64,000 bases of DNA. Origin: SIG589 sp045652465. GTDB taxonomy: Bacteria; Bacillota; Clostridia; Oscillospirales; Acutalibacteraceae. The translations under genes were made by a program, and so were the position numbers. This document shows, in pieces, positions 15,956 through 24,427 of this stretch; the stretch's first letter is position 1, and every line of letters begins with the position of its first letter. The notes below the pieces were generated by a model. It saw only the letters and a program-made list of their open reading frames with translations. It ran no database searches and was not told the origin of the DNA. The DNA is taken from positions 9,122 through 73,121 of the forward strand of contig JAZRUI010000003.1 of assembly GCA_045652465.1 (NCBI GenBank). The letters are read 5' to 3'.

Positions 15956-17229
15956 TTAAGATAATGAAATACGGCGAGGTTGCAGCCGAAGAGATATTCG
16001 CTCGAACCGAACCGCAAGTTGATGTTACAAAGATTGTTGCCGATATAATTGCCGATGTTAGAGAAAACGGCGATGCGGCACTTTATAAATATTGCGAAAA
16101 ATTTGATAAAGCAAAGCTTAACACCCTGCTTGTAACCGCCGAGGAAATCGACGAGGCAGTGGCATTGGTTGAGCCCCGCTTTTTGGAGATTTTAGAAAAA
16201 GCGGCGGAAAACATCCGCAAGTTCCATAGCAAGCAGGTTAGAAACAGCTTTATCATCAACGATGAAAACGGAATCGTTACGGGTCAAAAAATCATCCCCG
16301 TTGACCGCGCAGGACTCTATGTTCCCGGCGGCACTGCGGCATATCCTTCGACCGTTCTTATGGATTCGATTCCCGCTAAAATTGCAGGCTGCCCCGAGGT
16401 TGTTATGGTTACTCCCCCATCGGCAAACGGCAAGATAAACCCCGTTATTTTGGCTGCCGCCAAGGTTGCGGGCGTTGATAAGATATTCAAGGTTGGCGGA
16501 GCGCAGGCCATTGCCGCGCTGGCATACGGCACCGAAAGCATTCCGCGAGTTGATAAAATCGTTGGCCCCGGAAACGCATTTGTTGCCGAGGTAAAGCGTC
16601 AGGTTTATGGTCAGGTTTCTATCGATATGATAGCAGGACCGAGCGAGATTTTAATCGTTGCGGACGGCGAGACCAATCCCCGTTTTGCCGCGGCTGATTT
16701 GCTATCGCAGGCCGAGCACGACCGTTTGGCAAGCGCCGTTTTGGTTACCGATTCGGAAAGCCTTGCAAACGCCGTTAGCCAAGAGCTCGAAAAACAAATC
16801 CCAACCCTGCTTCGCGCCGATATTGCCCGCGAATCGATTGATAAAAACGGCAAGATAATCGTTGCCGAGAATTTGATGCAGGCGATTGACATTGCGAACG
16901 AGATTGCTCCCGAGCATCTTGAACTTTGCGTTGATAATCCCTTTGATTATCTCGACAGCATCCGCCACGCAGGCTCGATATTTATGGGTCGCAACTGCCC
17001 CGAAGCGTTGGGCGATTATTTCGCAGGACCTAACCACACCCTGCCCACAAGCGGCACCGCGAGATTCTCGAGCCCCTTATCGGTTGATGACTTTATCAAG
17101 AAAACACAATACACTTATTACACACGCGATGCGCTGAAAAGGGTTGCAGCCGATGTTGGCTTCTTTGCCGAAAAGGAAGGCCTGACCGCACACGCCAAAA
17201 GCGCAACAATCCGCACGGAGGATGAATAA
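15952..17229 (+). CDS. hisD: Histidinol dehydrogenase
   Basis: Last two oxidation steps, histidinol to histidine, NAD- and zinc-dependent. Length 425 fits. Motifs: GLYVPGGTAAYPSTVLM, GGAQAIAALAYGTESIP, GPGNAFVAEVKRQVYG, IAGPSEILIVAD, QAEHD (catalytic and zinc ligands), EHLELCVDNP and GPNHTLPTSGTARF. It overlaps hisG by ATGA. Confidence 0.97.
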   Translation: MIKIMKYGEVAAEEIFARTEPQVDVTKIVADIIADVRENGDAALYKYCEKFDKAKLNTLLVTAEEIDEAVALVEPRFLEILEKAAENIRKFHSKQVRNSFIINDENGIVTGQKIIPVDRAGLYVPGGTAAYPSTVLMDSIPAKIAGCPEVVMVTPPSANGKINPVILAAAKVAGVDKIFKVGGAQAIAALAYGTESIPRVDKIVGPGNAFVAEVKRQVYGQVSIDMIAGPSEILIVADGETNPRFAAADLLSQAEHDRLASAVLVTDSESLANAVSQELEKQIPTLLRADIARESIDKNGKIIVAENLMQAIDIANEIAPEHLELCVDNPFDYLDSIRHAGSIFMGRNCPEALGDYFAGPNHTLPTSGTARFSSPLSVDDFIKKTQYTYYTRDALKRVAADVGFFAEKEGLTAHAKSATIRTEDE

Positions 17230-17231
17230 CT

Positions 17232-18296
17232 GTGAGCCGTTTTTTCTCTAAAAAATTCTCGGCGCTAACGCCCTATACACCGGGCGAGCAGCCGAAGGAT
17301 ATGCAGTATATAAAACTCAATACCAATGAATCCCCCTTCCCGCCCTCTAAAAAGGCGGTTAAGCTGGCATCGGCGGCGGCAAAGACAATGAAGCTCTATT
17401 CCGACCCCGAATGCCGCGACTTGGTTAAGATAGGCGCCGAAACCTTTGGCGTTGCGGAGGATGAAATCCTCTTCACAAACGGTTCGGATGAAATTCTCAA
17501 TTTTGCCTTTATGGCATTTTGCGATGAAGAGAATCCCACTATTTTCCCCGATATTACCTATGGATTCTATCCTGTTTTTGCCAAGCTAAACGGGATAGCC
17601 TATAAATGCAAGCCGCTAAAAGACGATTTTAGCATCGATTTAGCCGATTATAAGGCTCACAAGGGCGCGATTTTCATCGCCAACCCCAATGCGCCGACAG
17701 GAATTGCTCTAACGGCTTCGCAAATCGAGGAAATTATACTTGCAAACCCCGATAGCGTTGTTATAATAGATGAGGCATATGTTGATTTCGGAGCCGAAAG
17801 CGTTGTTCCGCTAATCCATAAATACGATAACCTTTTGGTTACCCAAACCTTCTCTAAATCGCGCTCGATGGCAGGCGCAAGACTCGGCTTCGGCATTGGC
17901 TGCAAAGAGCTAATCCGCGACCTTAACACCATTAAATATTCCACCAACCCATATAATGTTAACCGCATGACTGCCGCGGCAGGAATCGGCGTTTTGATGG
18001 ACGAGGAATACACCAAAGAAAACTGCAAAAAAATCAGGGAAAACCGCGAATACACACTCAAGGAGCTTCGCGCCCGCGGCTTTTCCGCAACCGATTCGCT
18101 CGCAAACTTTGTTTTTGCGAAGAGCGAAAAAATCGGCGGCGAAGAGCTTTATAAAAAGCTTAAAGAGCGCGGAATTTTGGTTCGCCATTTCGGCAGCGAG
18201 CGCCTTAAGGACTATAACCGAATAACAATCGGAAGCCGCCGCGAGATGGAAACCCTCATAAAAGAAATTGATAAAATTCTTAAGGAGACAGTATGA
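17232..18296 (+). CDS. hisC: Histidinol-phosphate aminotransferase
   Basis: PLP enzyme that transfers an amino group from glutamate to imidazole-acetol phosphate. The fold type I features are LNTNESPFPPSKKAV, NGSDEILNFAF, IANPNAPTG, IIDEAYVDF and the PLP lysine in TQTFSKSRSMAGARLGFG. Length 354. GTG 17232 is 9 nt after GGAGG; this start keeps the usual N-terminus. Overlaps hisB by ATGA. Confidence 0.95.
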   Translation: MSRFFSKKFSALTPYTPGEQPKDMQYIKLNTNESPFPPSKKAVKLASAAAKTMKLYSDPECRDLVKIGAETFGVAEDEILFTNGSDEILNFAFMAFCDEENPTIFPDITYGFYPVFAKLNGIAYKCKPLKDDFSIDLADYKAHKGAIFIANPNAPTGIALTASQIEEIILANPDSVVIIDEAYVDFGAESVVPLIHKYDNLLVTQTFSKSRSMAGARLGFGIGCKELIRDLNTIKYSTNPYNVNRMTAAAGIGVLMDEEYTKENCKKIRENREYTLKELRARGFSATDSLANFVFAKSEKIGGEELYKKLKERGILVRHFGSERLKDYNRITIGSRREMETLIKEIDKILKETV

Positions 18297-18880
18297 GAAC
18301 AGCAACCGTAAACCGCAAGACTGCGGAAACCGACATTTCTCTAACCCTTAATATTGACGGAAGAGGCGACAGCCAAATTAAAAGCGGCTGCGGCTTTTTA
18401 GACCATATGCTTACCCTTTTTGCCAAGCATAGTCGAATCGATTTAACCCTCACCTGCGTTGGCGATACCTATGTTGACTATCACCACACCACCGAGGACA
18501 TAGGAATCGCACTCGGCAACGCTATACGCGAGGCGCTCGGCAACAAGGCGGGCATCAAGCGCTACGGTCACACCATTTTGCCTATGGATGATGCGCTTAT
18601 TATCTCGGCTATCGATTTTTCGGGCCGCGCATTTTTAGGCTATGATGTTGACCGCCTTGCTGAAAAGGTTGGCGATTTTGATACGGAGCTTGTTAAAGAA
18701 TTTTTCTATGGCTTTGTTCGCTCAGCCGAATGCAACCTGCACATTATGGAGGTTGTTGGCGAAAACACCCACCATATTTTAGAGGGTATTTATAAATCGG
18801 TTGGTCGCAGCATTCGCGATGCCGTTACCATCGAAGAAAAATTCAAGGATGATATTCCTTCCACAAAGGGAGTTTTATAA
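18293..18880 (+). CDS. hisB: Imidazoleglycerol-phosphate dehydratase
   Basis: Manganese-dependent dehydration of imidazoleglycerol phosphate. The 195-residue protein is the monofunctional type with GCGFLDHMLTLFAKH, DYHHTTEDIGIALG (metal-binding HHxxE), and the second half-repeat CNLHIMEVVGENTHHILEG. No histidinol-phosphatase domain is attached. AAGGAGA precedes the ATG. One-nt overlap with hisH (TAATG). Confidence 0.97.
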   Translation: MRTATVNRKTAETDISLTLNIDGRGDSQIKSGCGFLDHMLTLFAKHSRIDLTLTCVGDTYVDYHHTTEDIGIALGNAIREALGNKAGIKRYGHTILPMDDALIISAIDFSGRAFLGYDVDRLAEKVGDFDTELVKEFFYGFVRSAECNLHIMEVVGENTHHILEGIYKSVGRSIRDAVTIEEKFKDDIPSTKGVL

Positions 18881-19488
18881 TGATTGCCATTATTGACTAT
18901 GGTGTCGGCAACCTGTTTTCGCTCGAAAGCTCGTTTGCGGCTATCGGCGCCGCCGTTACGGTTACCTCCGACCCCGAGGTTATAAAAAAAGCCGACCGCA
19001 TAATCCTGCCCGGAGTTGGCGCTTTTGGCGATGCCGCCGATAAGCTTAAAAACTCGGGTCTTTGCGAGGTTATAAAGGAAGAAACAAAAAATGGCAAGCC
19101 GCTAATGGGCATTTGCCTCGGAATGCAGCTTTTATTCGAACAAAGCTATGAATACGGCGTTCACGAGGGACTGGGACTTATTAAGGGTTCGATTAAGCCG
19201 CTCGCTGATGTTGTTGATAAAAATTTAAAGATTCCGCATATCGGTTGGAATGCGCTAAAGATTCATCGCGATAGCCCCATCTTTAAATATATCAAGGATG
19301 GCGACTGCGTTTATTTTGTTCATTCCTATTATGCTACAGGCTGCGAGGATTCGCTTATTGCCGATACGGAATATAGCGTTCCCGTTACTGCAGCGGTTCA
19401 AAACGGCAACATCTTCGGTTGCCAGTTCCATCCCGAGAAGAGCGGCGATGTTGGGCTCTCGATTTTAAAGGCATTCGCCGAAATTTAA
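18880..19488 (+). CDS. hisH: Imidazole glycerol phosphate synthase, glutaminase subunit
   Basis: Glutamine amidotransferase that channels ammonia to HisF. Class I GATase features: IILPGVGAFGDA, nucleophile Cys in GICLGMQLLFE (about residue 82) and the His/Glu pair in CQFHPEKSG near the C-terminus. Length 202 is standard. Starts at the hisB stop. Confidence 0.96.
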   Translation: MIAIIDYGVGNLFSLESSFAAIGAAVTVTSDPEVIKKADRIILPGVGAFGDAADKLKNSGLCEVIKEETKNGKPLMGICLGMQLLFEQSYEYGVHEGLGLIKGSIKPLADVVDKNLKIPHIGWNALKIHRDSPIFKYIKDGDCVYFVHSYYATGCEDSLIADTEYSVPVTAAVQNGNIFGCQFHPEKSGDVGLSILKAFAEI

Positions 19489-19504
19489 AAAAGGATTTTT
19501 AGTT

Positions 19505-20218
19505 ATGATTATTTTTCCCGCTATAGATATAATAGGCGGCAAAGCCGTTCGCCTTTATAAGGGCGATTACGAACAAATGACCGTTTATAGCGATAACCCC
19601 GCCTCGGTTGCGCTGAAGTTTAAGGAGGCTGGCGCCACTTGGGTTCATCTCGTTGACCTCGAGGGAGCCAAAAACGGCGACACCCCAAACCTCGAAACCG
19701 TTTTGAAAATCAAGCAGCAAAGCGGACTATGCTGCGAAATAGGCGGCGGAATTCGCAATATGGAGGTTGTTGACCGCTATATTGAGGCGGGAATCGACCG
19801 CGTTATTTTGGGAACAGCCGCTGTTGAAAATCCCGAATTTTTAAAAGCCGCTATTGAGAAATACGGCGAGAAAATCGCGGTTGGAATCGATATTAAGGAT
19901 GGTTTTGTTGCCATCAAGGGCTGGCTCGAAAAATCGAAGTTCGAGGCATTTGAGTTTTGTTCGATGATGGAGAATATGGGGGTTAAAACCCTCATTTGCA
20001 CCGATATTTCCAAGGATGGCGCCATGCAGGGCACCAACCACGAGCTATACCGAGAGTTATCGGAGCGTTTCTCGCTTAACATTACCGCTTCGGGCGGCGT
20101 TAGCACACTCGATGATGTTGTTCGCCTTAAAGACCAAAACCTCTACGGCGCTATCATCGGCAAAGCCTATTATACCTGCGCGATTGTCCTTAAAACCGCT
20201 GTTGAGGTGGCAAAATGA
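19505..20218 (+). CDS. hisA: ProFAR isomerase HisA
   Basis: TIM-barrel isomerase converting ProFAR to PRFAR. Contains the N-terminal catalytic Asp in FPAIDIIGGKAVRLYKGDY, the phosphate sites GGGIRNMEVVDRYI and ASGGVSTLDDV, and TDISKDGAMQGTN with the second catalytic Asp. Length 237. It overlaps hisF by ATGA. Confidence 0.96.
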   Translation: MIIFPAIDIIGGKAVRLYKGDYEQMTVYSDNPASVALKFKEAGATWVHLVDLEGAKNGDTPNLETVLKIKQQSGLCCEIGGGIRNMEVVDRYIEAGIDRVILGTAAVENPEFLKAAIEKYGEKIAVGIDIKDGFVAIKGWLEKSKFEAFEFCSMMENMGVKTLICTDISKDGAMQGTNHELYRELSERFSLNITASGGVSTLDDVVRLKDQNLYGAIIGKAYYTCAIVLKTAVEVAK

Positions 20219-20973
20219 TTACAAAAAGAATAATTCCCTGCCTTGATGTTAAGGATGGCAGGGTTGTTAAGGGCGTTAACTTTGAGGGACTAAACGATGT
20301 TTCCTCCCCCGTTTCGCTCGCAAAATTTTATAGCAGCTGCGGCGCGGATGAGCTGGTTTTTTATGATATAACCGCTTCCTCCGATGGTCGCAAACTATTC
20401 ACGGATATCTTAACCGAAACCGCAAAAAGCGTTTTCATTCCGCTAACGGTTGGCGGCGGAATCAACACCGTTTCCGACTTCGACCGCGTTCTTAAATGCG
20501 GTGCCGATAAGGTTAGCGTTAATTCAGGCGCAATTAAAAACCCCGACCTCATAGGCGAGGCGGCAAAGCTTTATGGCGACCAATGCGTTGTGCTTTCGGT
20601 TGATATAAAGCGGGTTGACGGAGTTTTTCGCGTTTTTGCCAAGGGCGGTCGCGAAAACACCGGAATGGAAGCCATTGAATGGATTAAACGCTGCGTTGGA
20701 AACGGCGCGGGCGAGGTTGTTGTTAATTCTATCGACACCGACGGCGTTAAAAAAGGCTTCGACCTTGAGATGTTAAAAGCGGTTTGCGAGGCGGTTTCCG
20801 TTCCCGTTATTGCCTCGGGAGGCGCCGGCTCGATAAACGATTTTATAACCCTGTTTAAAACCCTGCCGCAGGTTGATGCAGGTCTTGCGGCATCCATCTT
20901 CCATTTCGGCGAGGTTGCAATTAAGGACCTCAAGAATGCGATGAGCAAAAACGGAATCTACACTCGACTTTAA
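20215..20973 (+). CDS. hisF: Imidazole glycerol phosphate synthase, cyclase subunit
   Basis: TIM-barrel synthase that uses HisH-derived ammonia to form IGP and AICAR. Catalytic Asp residues lie in CLDVKDGRVVKGVNF (D11) and SVDIKR (about D130). Phosphate-binding loops are VGGGINTVSDF and ASGGAGSINDF. Length 252. Confidence 0.97.
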   Translation: MITKRIIPCLDVKDGRVVKGVNFEGLNDVSSPVSLAKFYSSCGADELVFYDITASSDGRKLFTDILTETAKSVFIPLTVGGGINTVSDFDRVLKCGADKVSVNSGAIKNPDLIGEAAKLYGDQCVVLSVDIKRVDGVFRVFAKGGRENTGMEAIEWIKRCVGNGAGEVVVNSIDTDGVKKGFDLEMLKAVCEAVSVPVIASGGAGSINDFITLFKTLPQVDAGLAASIFHFGEVAIKDLKNAMSKNGIYTRL

Positions 20974-20985
20974 GGAGAAAAAGTT

Positions 20986-21636
20986 ATGATAAACATTGAT
21001 GAACTTAAATTTGATGACCGCGGTCTTATTCCCGCTATCGTTACCGATTCGGTTAGCGGCAAGGTGCTGACACTTGCATATATGAACCGCGAAAGCCTTA
21101 AAATCTCGATGGAAAAGGAATTAACCTGCTTCTATAGCCGCTCGAGAAATGAACTTTGGCTAAAGGGCGAAACCAGCGGAAATTATCAGCATATTGTTTC
21201 GATAACCGCCGATTGCGATAAGGATGCCCTCGTTGTTTCGGTTATTCCCGATGGTCCTGCCTGCCACACAGGCACCGAGAGTTGTTTCACCGCTCCCGTT
21301 TATGAAAGCGAAGAGCGAAGAGATTTCTCGCTTGATGCTTTAATGAAACTAATCGAGGGTCGCAAGACCGATAAAAAGGAAGGCTCTTATACAACCTATC
21401 TTTTTGAAAAGGGTCTTGATAAGATTCTTAAAAAGGTTGGCGAGGAATGCACCGAGGTTATTATCGCCGCCAAGGCCGAAGATAAGGCTGAAACCATTTA
21501 TGAGATTTCCGACCTTTGCTATCATGTTATGGTCTTGATGATTGAAAACGGAATTTCGCTCGCCGATATTCATAACGAGCTTGCTTCCCGCCATGTTATT
21601 GATAAAAAGGTTAAACAAGAGAAGATGACAAAATAA
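20986..21636 (+). CDS. hisIE: Bifunctional phosphoribosyl-AMP cyclohydrolase / phosphoribosyl-ATP pyrophosphatase
   Basis: Steps two and three of the pathway in one chain. The HisI domain (about residues 1-115) has FYSRSRNELWLKGETSGN, ADCDKDALVVSV and GPACHTGTESCF with zinc and magnesium ligands. The HisE domain (about 120-210) has KGLDKILKKVGEECTEVIIAAK and SDLCYHVMVLM. Length 216 is typical of fused HisIE. It is last in the operon and followed by a terminator. Confidence 0.96.
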   Translation: MINIDELKFDDRGLIPAIVTDSVSGKVLTLAYMNRESLKISMEKELTCFYSRSRNELWLKGETSGNYQHIVSITADCDKDALVVSVIPDGPACHTGTESCFTAPVYESEERRDFSLDALMKLIEGRKTDKKEGSYTTYLFEKGLDKILKKVGEECTEVIIAAKAEDKAETIYEISDLCYHVMVLMIENGISLADIHNELASRHVIDKKVKQEKMTK

Positions 21637-21667
21637 AAAAAGAACCCTTCAAGGGTTCTTTTTTTAT
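21636..21667 (+). terminator. Terminator of the his operon
   Basis: AGAACCCTT / AAGGGTTCT stem directly after hisIE, followed by seven T. Confidence 0.9.
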
Positions 21668-21698
21668 TTGCGGGATGTTGTTCCCCGCTGTTTAAATT

Positions 21699-22541
21699 TT
21701 AGTTCTTTTTAGCGCCTTCGAAGCCAACGAGAAGTCCGCCCGATTCGGCATAAAAGCTGCAAAGAGCAGTTGTTTTTGCGATAACGGGGTTGGCATGCGG
21801 GAAACGCTCGAGAATAGCATTTTTGAGCGCAACGGCGGTTTCATAGGCCTGGCAATGATGAATTCTTATCTTGCCGCCCATATAACCGTTGGCGAGGACA
21901 CTTTTAAGTACTGCCGATAAGGCCTTTTCAGCACCGCGAGCCTTCTCGCTGATTTCCAAGGTTCCTTCACGGCTGGCAACGCCGACAACGCGGATACCCA
22001 ATATGCCTGCGATTTTAGCAACAGCGGCATTAACGCGACCGTTGTTGGCTAAATTGCGAAGCGACTCAAGGCAAAATGTCAAATGGGTTGTTACGCGATA
22101 GGCGTCTATCTCGTTAACGATGGTCTTGAAATCCAAATCCATCGCGATAAGTTCGGCGAGCTTTTCGATTATTAAAGCGCTTTCGGGACCTGTTGAGAGG
22201 GTATCGATAACATATCCCTCGGCTCCTTCGTTTTCGGAAAGATACATAGCCAGCGCCGAGTTAGCGGCGTTGTTGCTGCCCGAAAGGCCGCTTGTTATGG
22301 TAACGCAAAAAACGCGGTCATAGCCTTCCATCGCGGCAAACCATTCGGAAGCGTTGGGACAGGAGGTATGGGATTTGCGCTTATATTTTCTAAGGTCGGC
22401 TATCATACCGTCAACATCAAGCTCTTTGTTATCAACATATTCGCGCTCATCGGTTATGATTTTAAGCGGAACGCTTTTATATTCAACGGCATCAAACTCG
22501 AGAATATCGGATGAAGAATCCGAAATTATAATTGTTTTCAT
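21699..22541 (-). CDS. DegV family fatty-acid-binding protein (FakB-like)
   Basis: DegV/FakB proteins bind a fatty acid and present it to the kinase FakA. The 280-residue protein has the N-terminal ISDSSSDI, the HTSCPNASEW loop (T/S-SxPS position) and VTISSGLSGSNNAA-like ITSGLSGSNNAANSA, followed by VIDTLSTGPESALI. The C-terminal basic and His residues in RIHHCQAYETA fit the acyl carboxylate region. It lies 12 nt downstream of a second degV gene; a FakA-like protein is encoded at 28851-30518. Confidence 0.88.
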   Translation of the reverse strand: MKTIIISDSSSDILEFDAVEYKSVPLKIITDEREYVDNKELDVDGMIADLRKYKRKSHTSCPNASEWFAAMEGYDRVFCVTITSGLSGSNNAANSALAMYLSENEGAEGYVIDTLSTGPESALIIEKLAELIAMDLDFKTIVNEIDAYRVTTHLTFCLESLRNLANNGRVNAAVAKIAGILGIRVVGVASREGTLEISEKARGAEKALSAVLKSVLANGYMGGKIRIHHCQAYETAVALKNAILERFPHANPVIAKTTALCSFYAESGGLLVGFEGAKKN

Positions 22542-22553
22542 ATCTTTTCCCCT

Positions 22554-23378
22554 TTATTTTTCAACAAACATAACGGCATAAACACCGGGGCCTATATGAG
22601 CGCCGATGGTTGAGCCGATTTGGCGGGTTTCGCTAACCGAAATTCCCTTTTCCGCAATGCGAGTTTTAAGTTCCTCAACATTTTCGGTTCCATAGGTATA
22701 GAGCGCCCAAACGGGGAAACTCTCATCGATTTCATGAGCCGAAAGCTTTTCTATTATGAACTGCATCGCTCTTCCAACGCCAAGACCCTTGCCTATAGCC
22801 TCAACCTTTCCCTCTTCGGTAACGGTAACAATCGGCTTGATTTTCGCAAGGCTGCCGATAACCGCAGCTGCGTTGCCGAGGCGACCTCCGCGGCGGAGGT
22901 ATTCGAGGGTGTCAAGACCTGCATAAACCTTAACCCTGGATTTGAGAAGCTCGCATTCATCGGCTATCTCGGCAGCGGTTGCGCCTTCGCCTATTCTCTT
23001 TTCGGCATAGGTCGCAAGAAGCGCTATCATATGGGTTGCAGTCTTGGTGTCGATTATAAAAATGCCATCATATTCAACCATATCCTTGGCAAGGCAGGCA
23101 GCCTGATAGGTGCCGCTGAGTGCCGAAGAGAGCGCAAAATAAACCAGCTCATCCCCATTTTCCTTTACTTGCTCAAAGATATCGATAAAGTCCTGCAGCG
23201 AGGGTTGAGCAGTGTGCGGAAAGTCCTCGGTTGCGGTCAGTTTTTCATAAAAGCTGTTCGCATCAAGATCGATTCCATCCCTATAATTTTGCTCTCCGAT
23301 AGTTACTGAAATAGGCGCAAAATAATCAAATCTATCGCGGGAACAATCGGAAGCAGAGTCCACAAGAATTTTAACCAT
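22554..23378 (-). CDS. DegV family fatty-acid-binding protein (FakB-like)
   Basis: Second DegV protein, 274 residues, first in a two-gene leftward operon. It has VDSASDCS at the start, HTAQPSLQDF (the conserved T-S-Q-P-S loop), ALSSALSGTYQAA, IIDTKTATHMIAL and a C-terminal IGSTIGAHIGPGVYAVMF, which is the family's carboxylate-binding end. The two copies differ strongly in sequence, so they may bind different acyl chains. Confidence 0.9.
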   Translation of the reverse strand: MVKILVDSASDCSRDRFDYFAPISVTIGEQNYRDGIDLDANSFYEKLTATEDFPHTAQPSLQDFIDIFEQVKENGDELVYFALSSALSGTYQAACLAKDMVEYDGIFIIDTKTATHMIALLATYAEKRIGEGATAAEIADECELLKSRVKVYAGLDTLEYLRRGGRLGNAAAVIGSLAKIKPIVTVTEEGKVEAIGKGLGVGRAMQFIIEKLSAHEIDESFPVWALYTYGTENVEELKTRIAEKGISVSETRQIGSTIGAHIGPGVYAVMFVEK

Positions 23379-23418
23379 ATTAAACCCCTTTTAAATTTCA
23401 ATAGCAAAATGCATTTAT

Positions 23419-23448
23419 ATAATAATATATCATTACCTATTATGTCAA
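23419..23448 (-). promoter_or_regulatory. Promoter of the degV pair
   Basis: Minus strand TTGACA (23443-23448), 18-bp spacer, TATTAT (23419-23424). Confidence 0.55.
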
Positions 23449-23450
23449 TA

Positions 23451-23486
23451 AAAAACCTACTTCGCCTATCGGCAAAGCAGGTTTTT
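23451..23486. terminator. Bidirectional hairpin upstream of the degV pair
   Basis: AAAAACCTACTTCGCC and GGCAAAGCAGGTTTTT pair with two mismatches around TATC. A/T runs on both sides suggest a terminator. The rest of 23487-23700 shows no gene; a short GTCC..GGAC inverted repeat near 23655 and a TATAAT at 23681-23686 are the only signals. Confidence 0.5.
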
Positions 23487-23715
23487 AACCTTTTAAAAAC
23501 ATAAACACACGGTAATATCAACGAAAAGCGGCAAGTGAGTAAAAGAAAGCCAAAAAGCGAAGGGTGGGACAAAATAAGCGTTTTTTCGCGTTGGTTCTCT
23601 CGGGTTTGCGGAAATATTTTTGATGACTATTTAAGCCTAAAATGCCAGCCACAGTCCGTTTTTTGGGACATACGATGCTTTATAATATAAGCACAATAAA
23701 AAAGGAGGCGCTAAT

Positions 23716-23778
23716 ATGTTTACAGGTTTGGCTTTGTTCTTTTTATTCTATGCTGTTTTGGTGGCATTCGGCATTTAG
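23716..23778 (+). CDS. Tiny hydrophobic peptide (20 aa)
   Basis: A 20-residue ORF, MFTGLALFFLFYAVLVAFGI, almost entirely hydrophobic, so a single membrane helix is likely. It has a perfect ribosome site AAAGGAGG (23701-23708), 7 nt before ATG, and a TATAAT at 23681-23686. The next small ORF begins 29 nt downstream. No family is recognised; it could be a small membrane regulator or a leader. The ribosome site is the main argument for translation. Confidence 0.5.
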   Translation: MFTGLALFFLFYAVLVAFGI

Positions 23779-23807
23779 AATTTATAATCGTTTAAGGAGT
23801 GTTTTTT

Positions 23808-23960
23808 ATGGGCATTTTCGGAGATATGTTCGACCTCAACCGCGACGGTAAAATGGATGCTATCGAGGAAGCGGCGGAATTTTCGTTTTTTATGAATATG
23901 GTGGATTCCTTGGAGCGTGAAAACGATAGCGATGAGGATGGAGAATCCCCCGAGGAATAG
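23808..23960 (+). CDS. Small acidic protein with EF-hand-like loop (50 aa)
   Basis: A 50-residue protein with AAGGAG before ATG 23808. Its N-terminal part has DMFDLNRDGKMDAIEEA, matching an EF-hand/dockerin-like calcium loop (D-x-N-x-D-G-x-x-D with a later E). The C-terminus is strongly acidic (ERENDSDEDGESPEE). Calcium binding is inference from the loop. It follows the tiny hydrophobic peptide, with which it may be co-transcribed. Confidence 0.65.
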   Translation: MGIFGDMFDLNRDGKMDAIEEAAEFSFFMNMVDSLERENDSDEDGESPEE

Positions 23961-24041
23961 TCGTTTTGGGCTATTGAAAAAGCGGTGTGCAAGATGGTAT
24001 AATAAAGTATCTGATTTGCATTCGATTTTTGAGGTGATACC

Positions 24042-24407
24042 GTGGAAAATTATAAAGAAGAAGCCAAAACCCGCTTTGGCGGCAGCGAGGCTTTTTTGGA
24101 ATATGAAAAGAAAACGGAAAACTACTCTGCCGATAAGTGGCAGCAGGTAAACGATGGACTGCAGGCCGTGCTCGCTCGATTTGCTGAGTGTCAAAAAAAT
24201 GGCCACACAGCCGATTCCACCGAAGCGCAGGCGCTGGTTAAATCGCTTCAAGCTTTCATCACCGAGAATTACTACACCTGCACCGATGAGATACTGCGCG
24301 GCCTCGGTCAAATGTATGTTTGCGATGAACGCTTTAGGGCGAATATTGACCGCAACGGCGAAGGCACCGCGCTATTTATTTCGGAAGCTATTAAGGTACA
24401 CATTTAA
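24042..24407 (+). CDS. Stand-alone TipAS-domain protein
   Basis: The 121 residues correspond to the TipAS antibiotic-recognition domain found at the C-terminus of MerR-type TipA regulators. YKEEAKTRFGGSEAFLEYEKKT and FITENYYTCTDEILRGLGQMY are characteristic, as is a C-terminal RFRANIDRNGEGTALFISEAI. The MerR DNA-binding part is absent, and the GTG start at 24042 follows GAGGTGAT. Such short forms can sequester thiopeptides in principle; the role here is unknown. A HAD phosphatase follows 20 nt later. Confidence 0.8.
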   Translation: MENYKEEAKTRFGGSEAFLEYEKKTENYSADKWQQVNDGLQAVLARFAECQKNGHTADSTEAQALVKSLQAFITENYYTCTDEILRGLGQMYVCDERFRANIDRNGEGTALFISEAIKVHI

Positions 24408-24427
24408 AACTTTAAGGGGGAGAAAAA

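Noticed and set aside
23303..23572. 89-codon minus-strand frame upstream of the degV pair
   Set aside because: It overlaps the degV promoter, terminator hairpin and start; no ribosome site.
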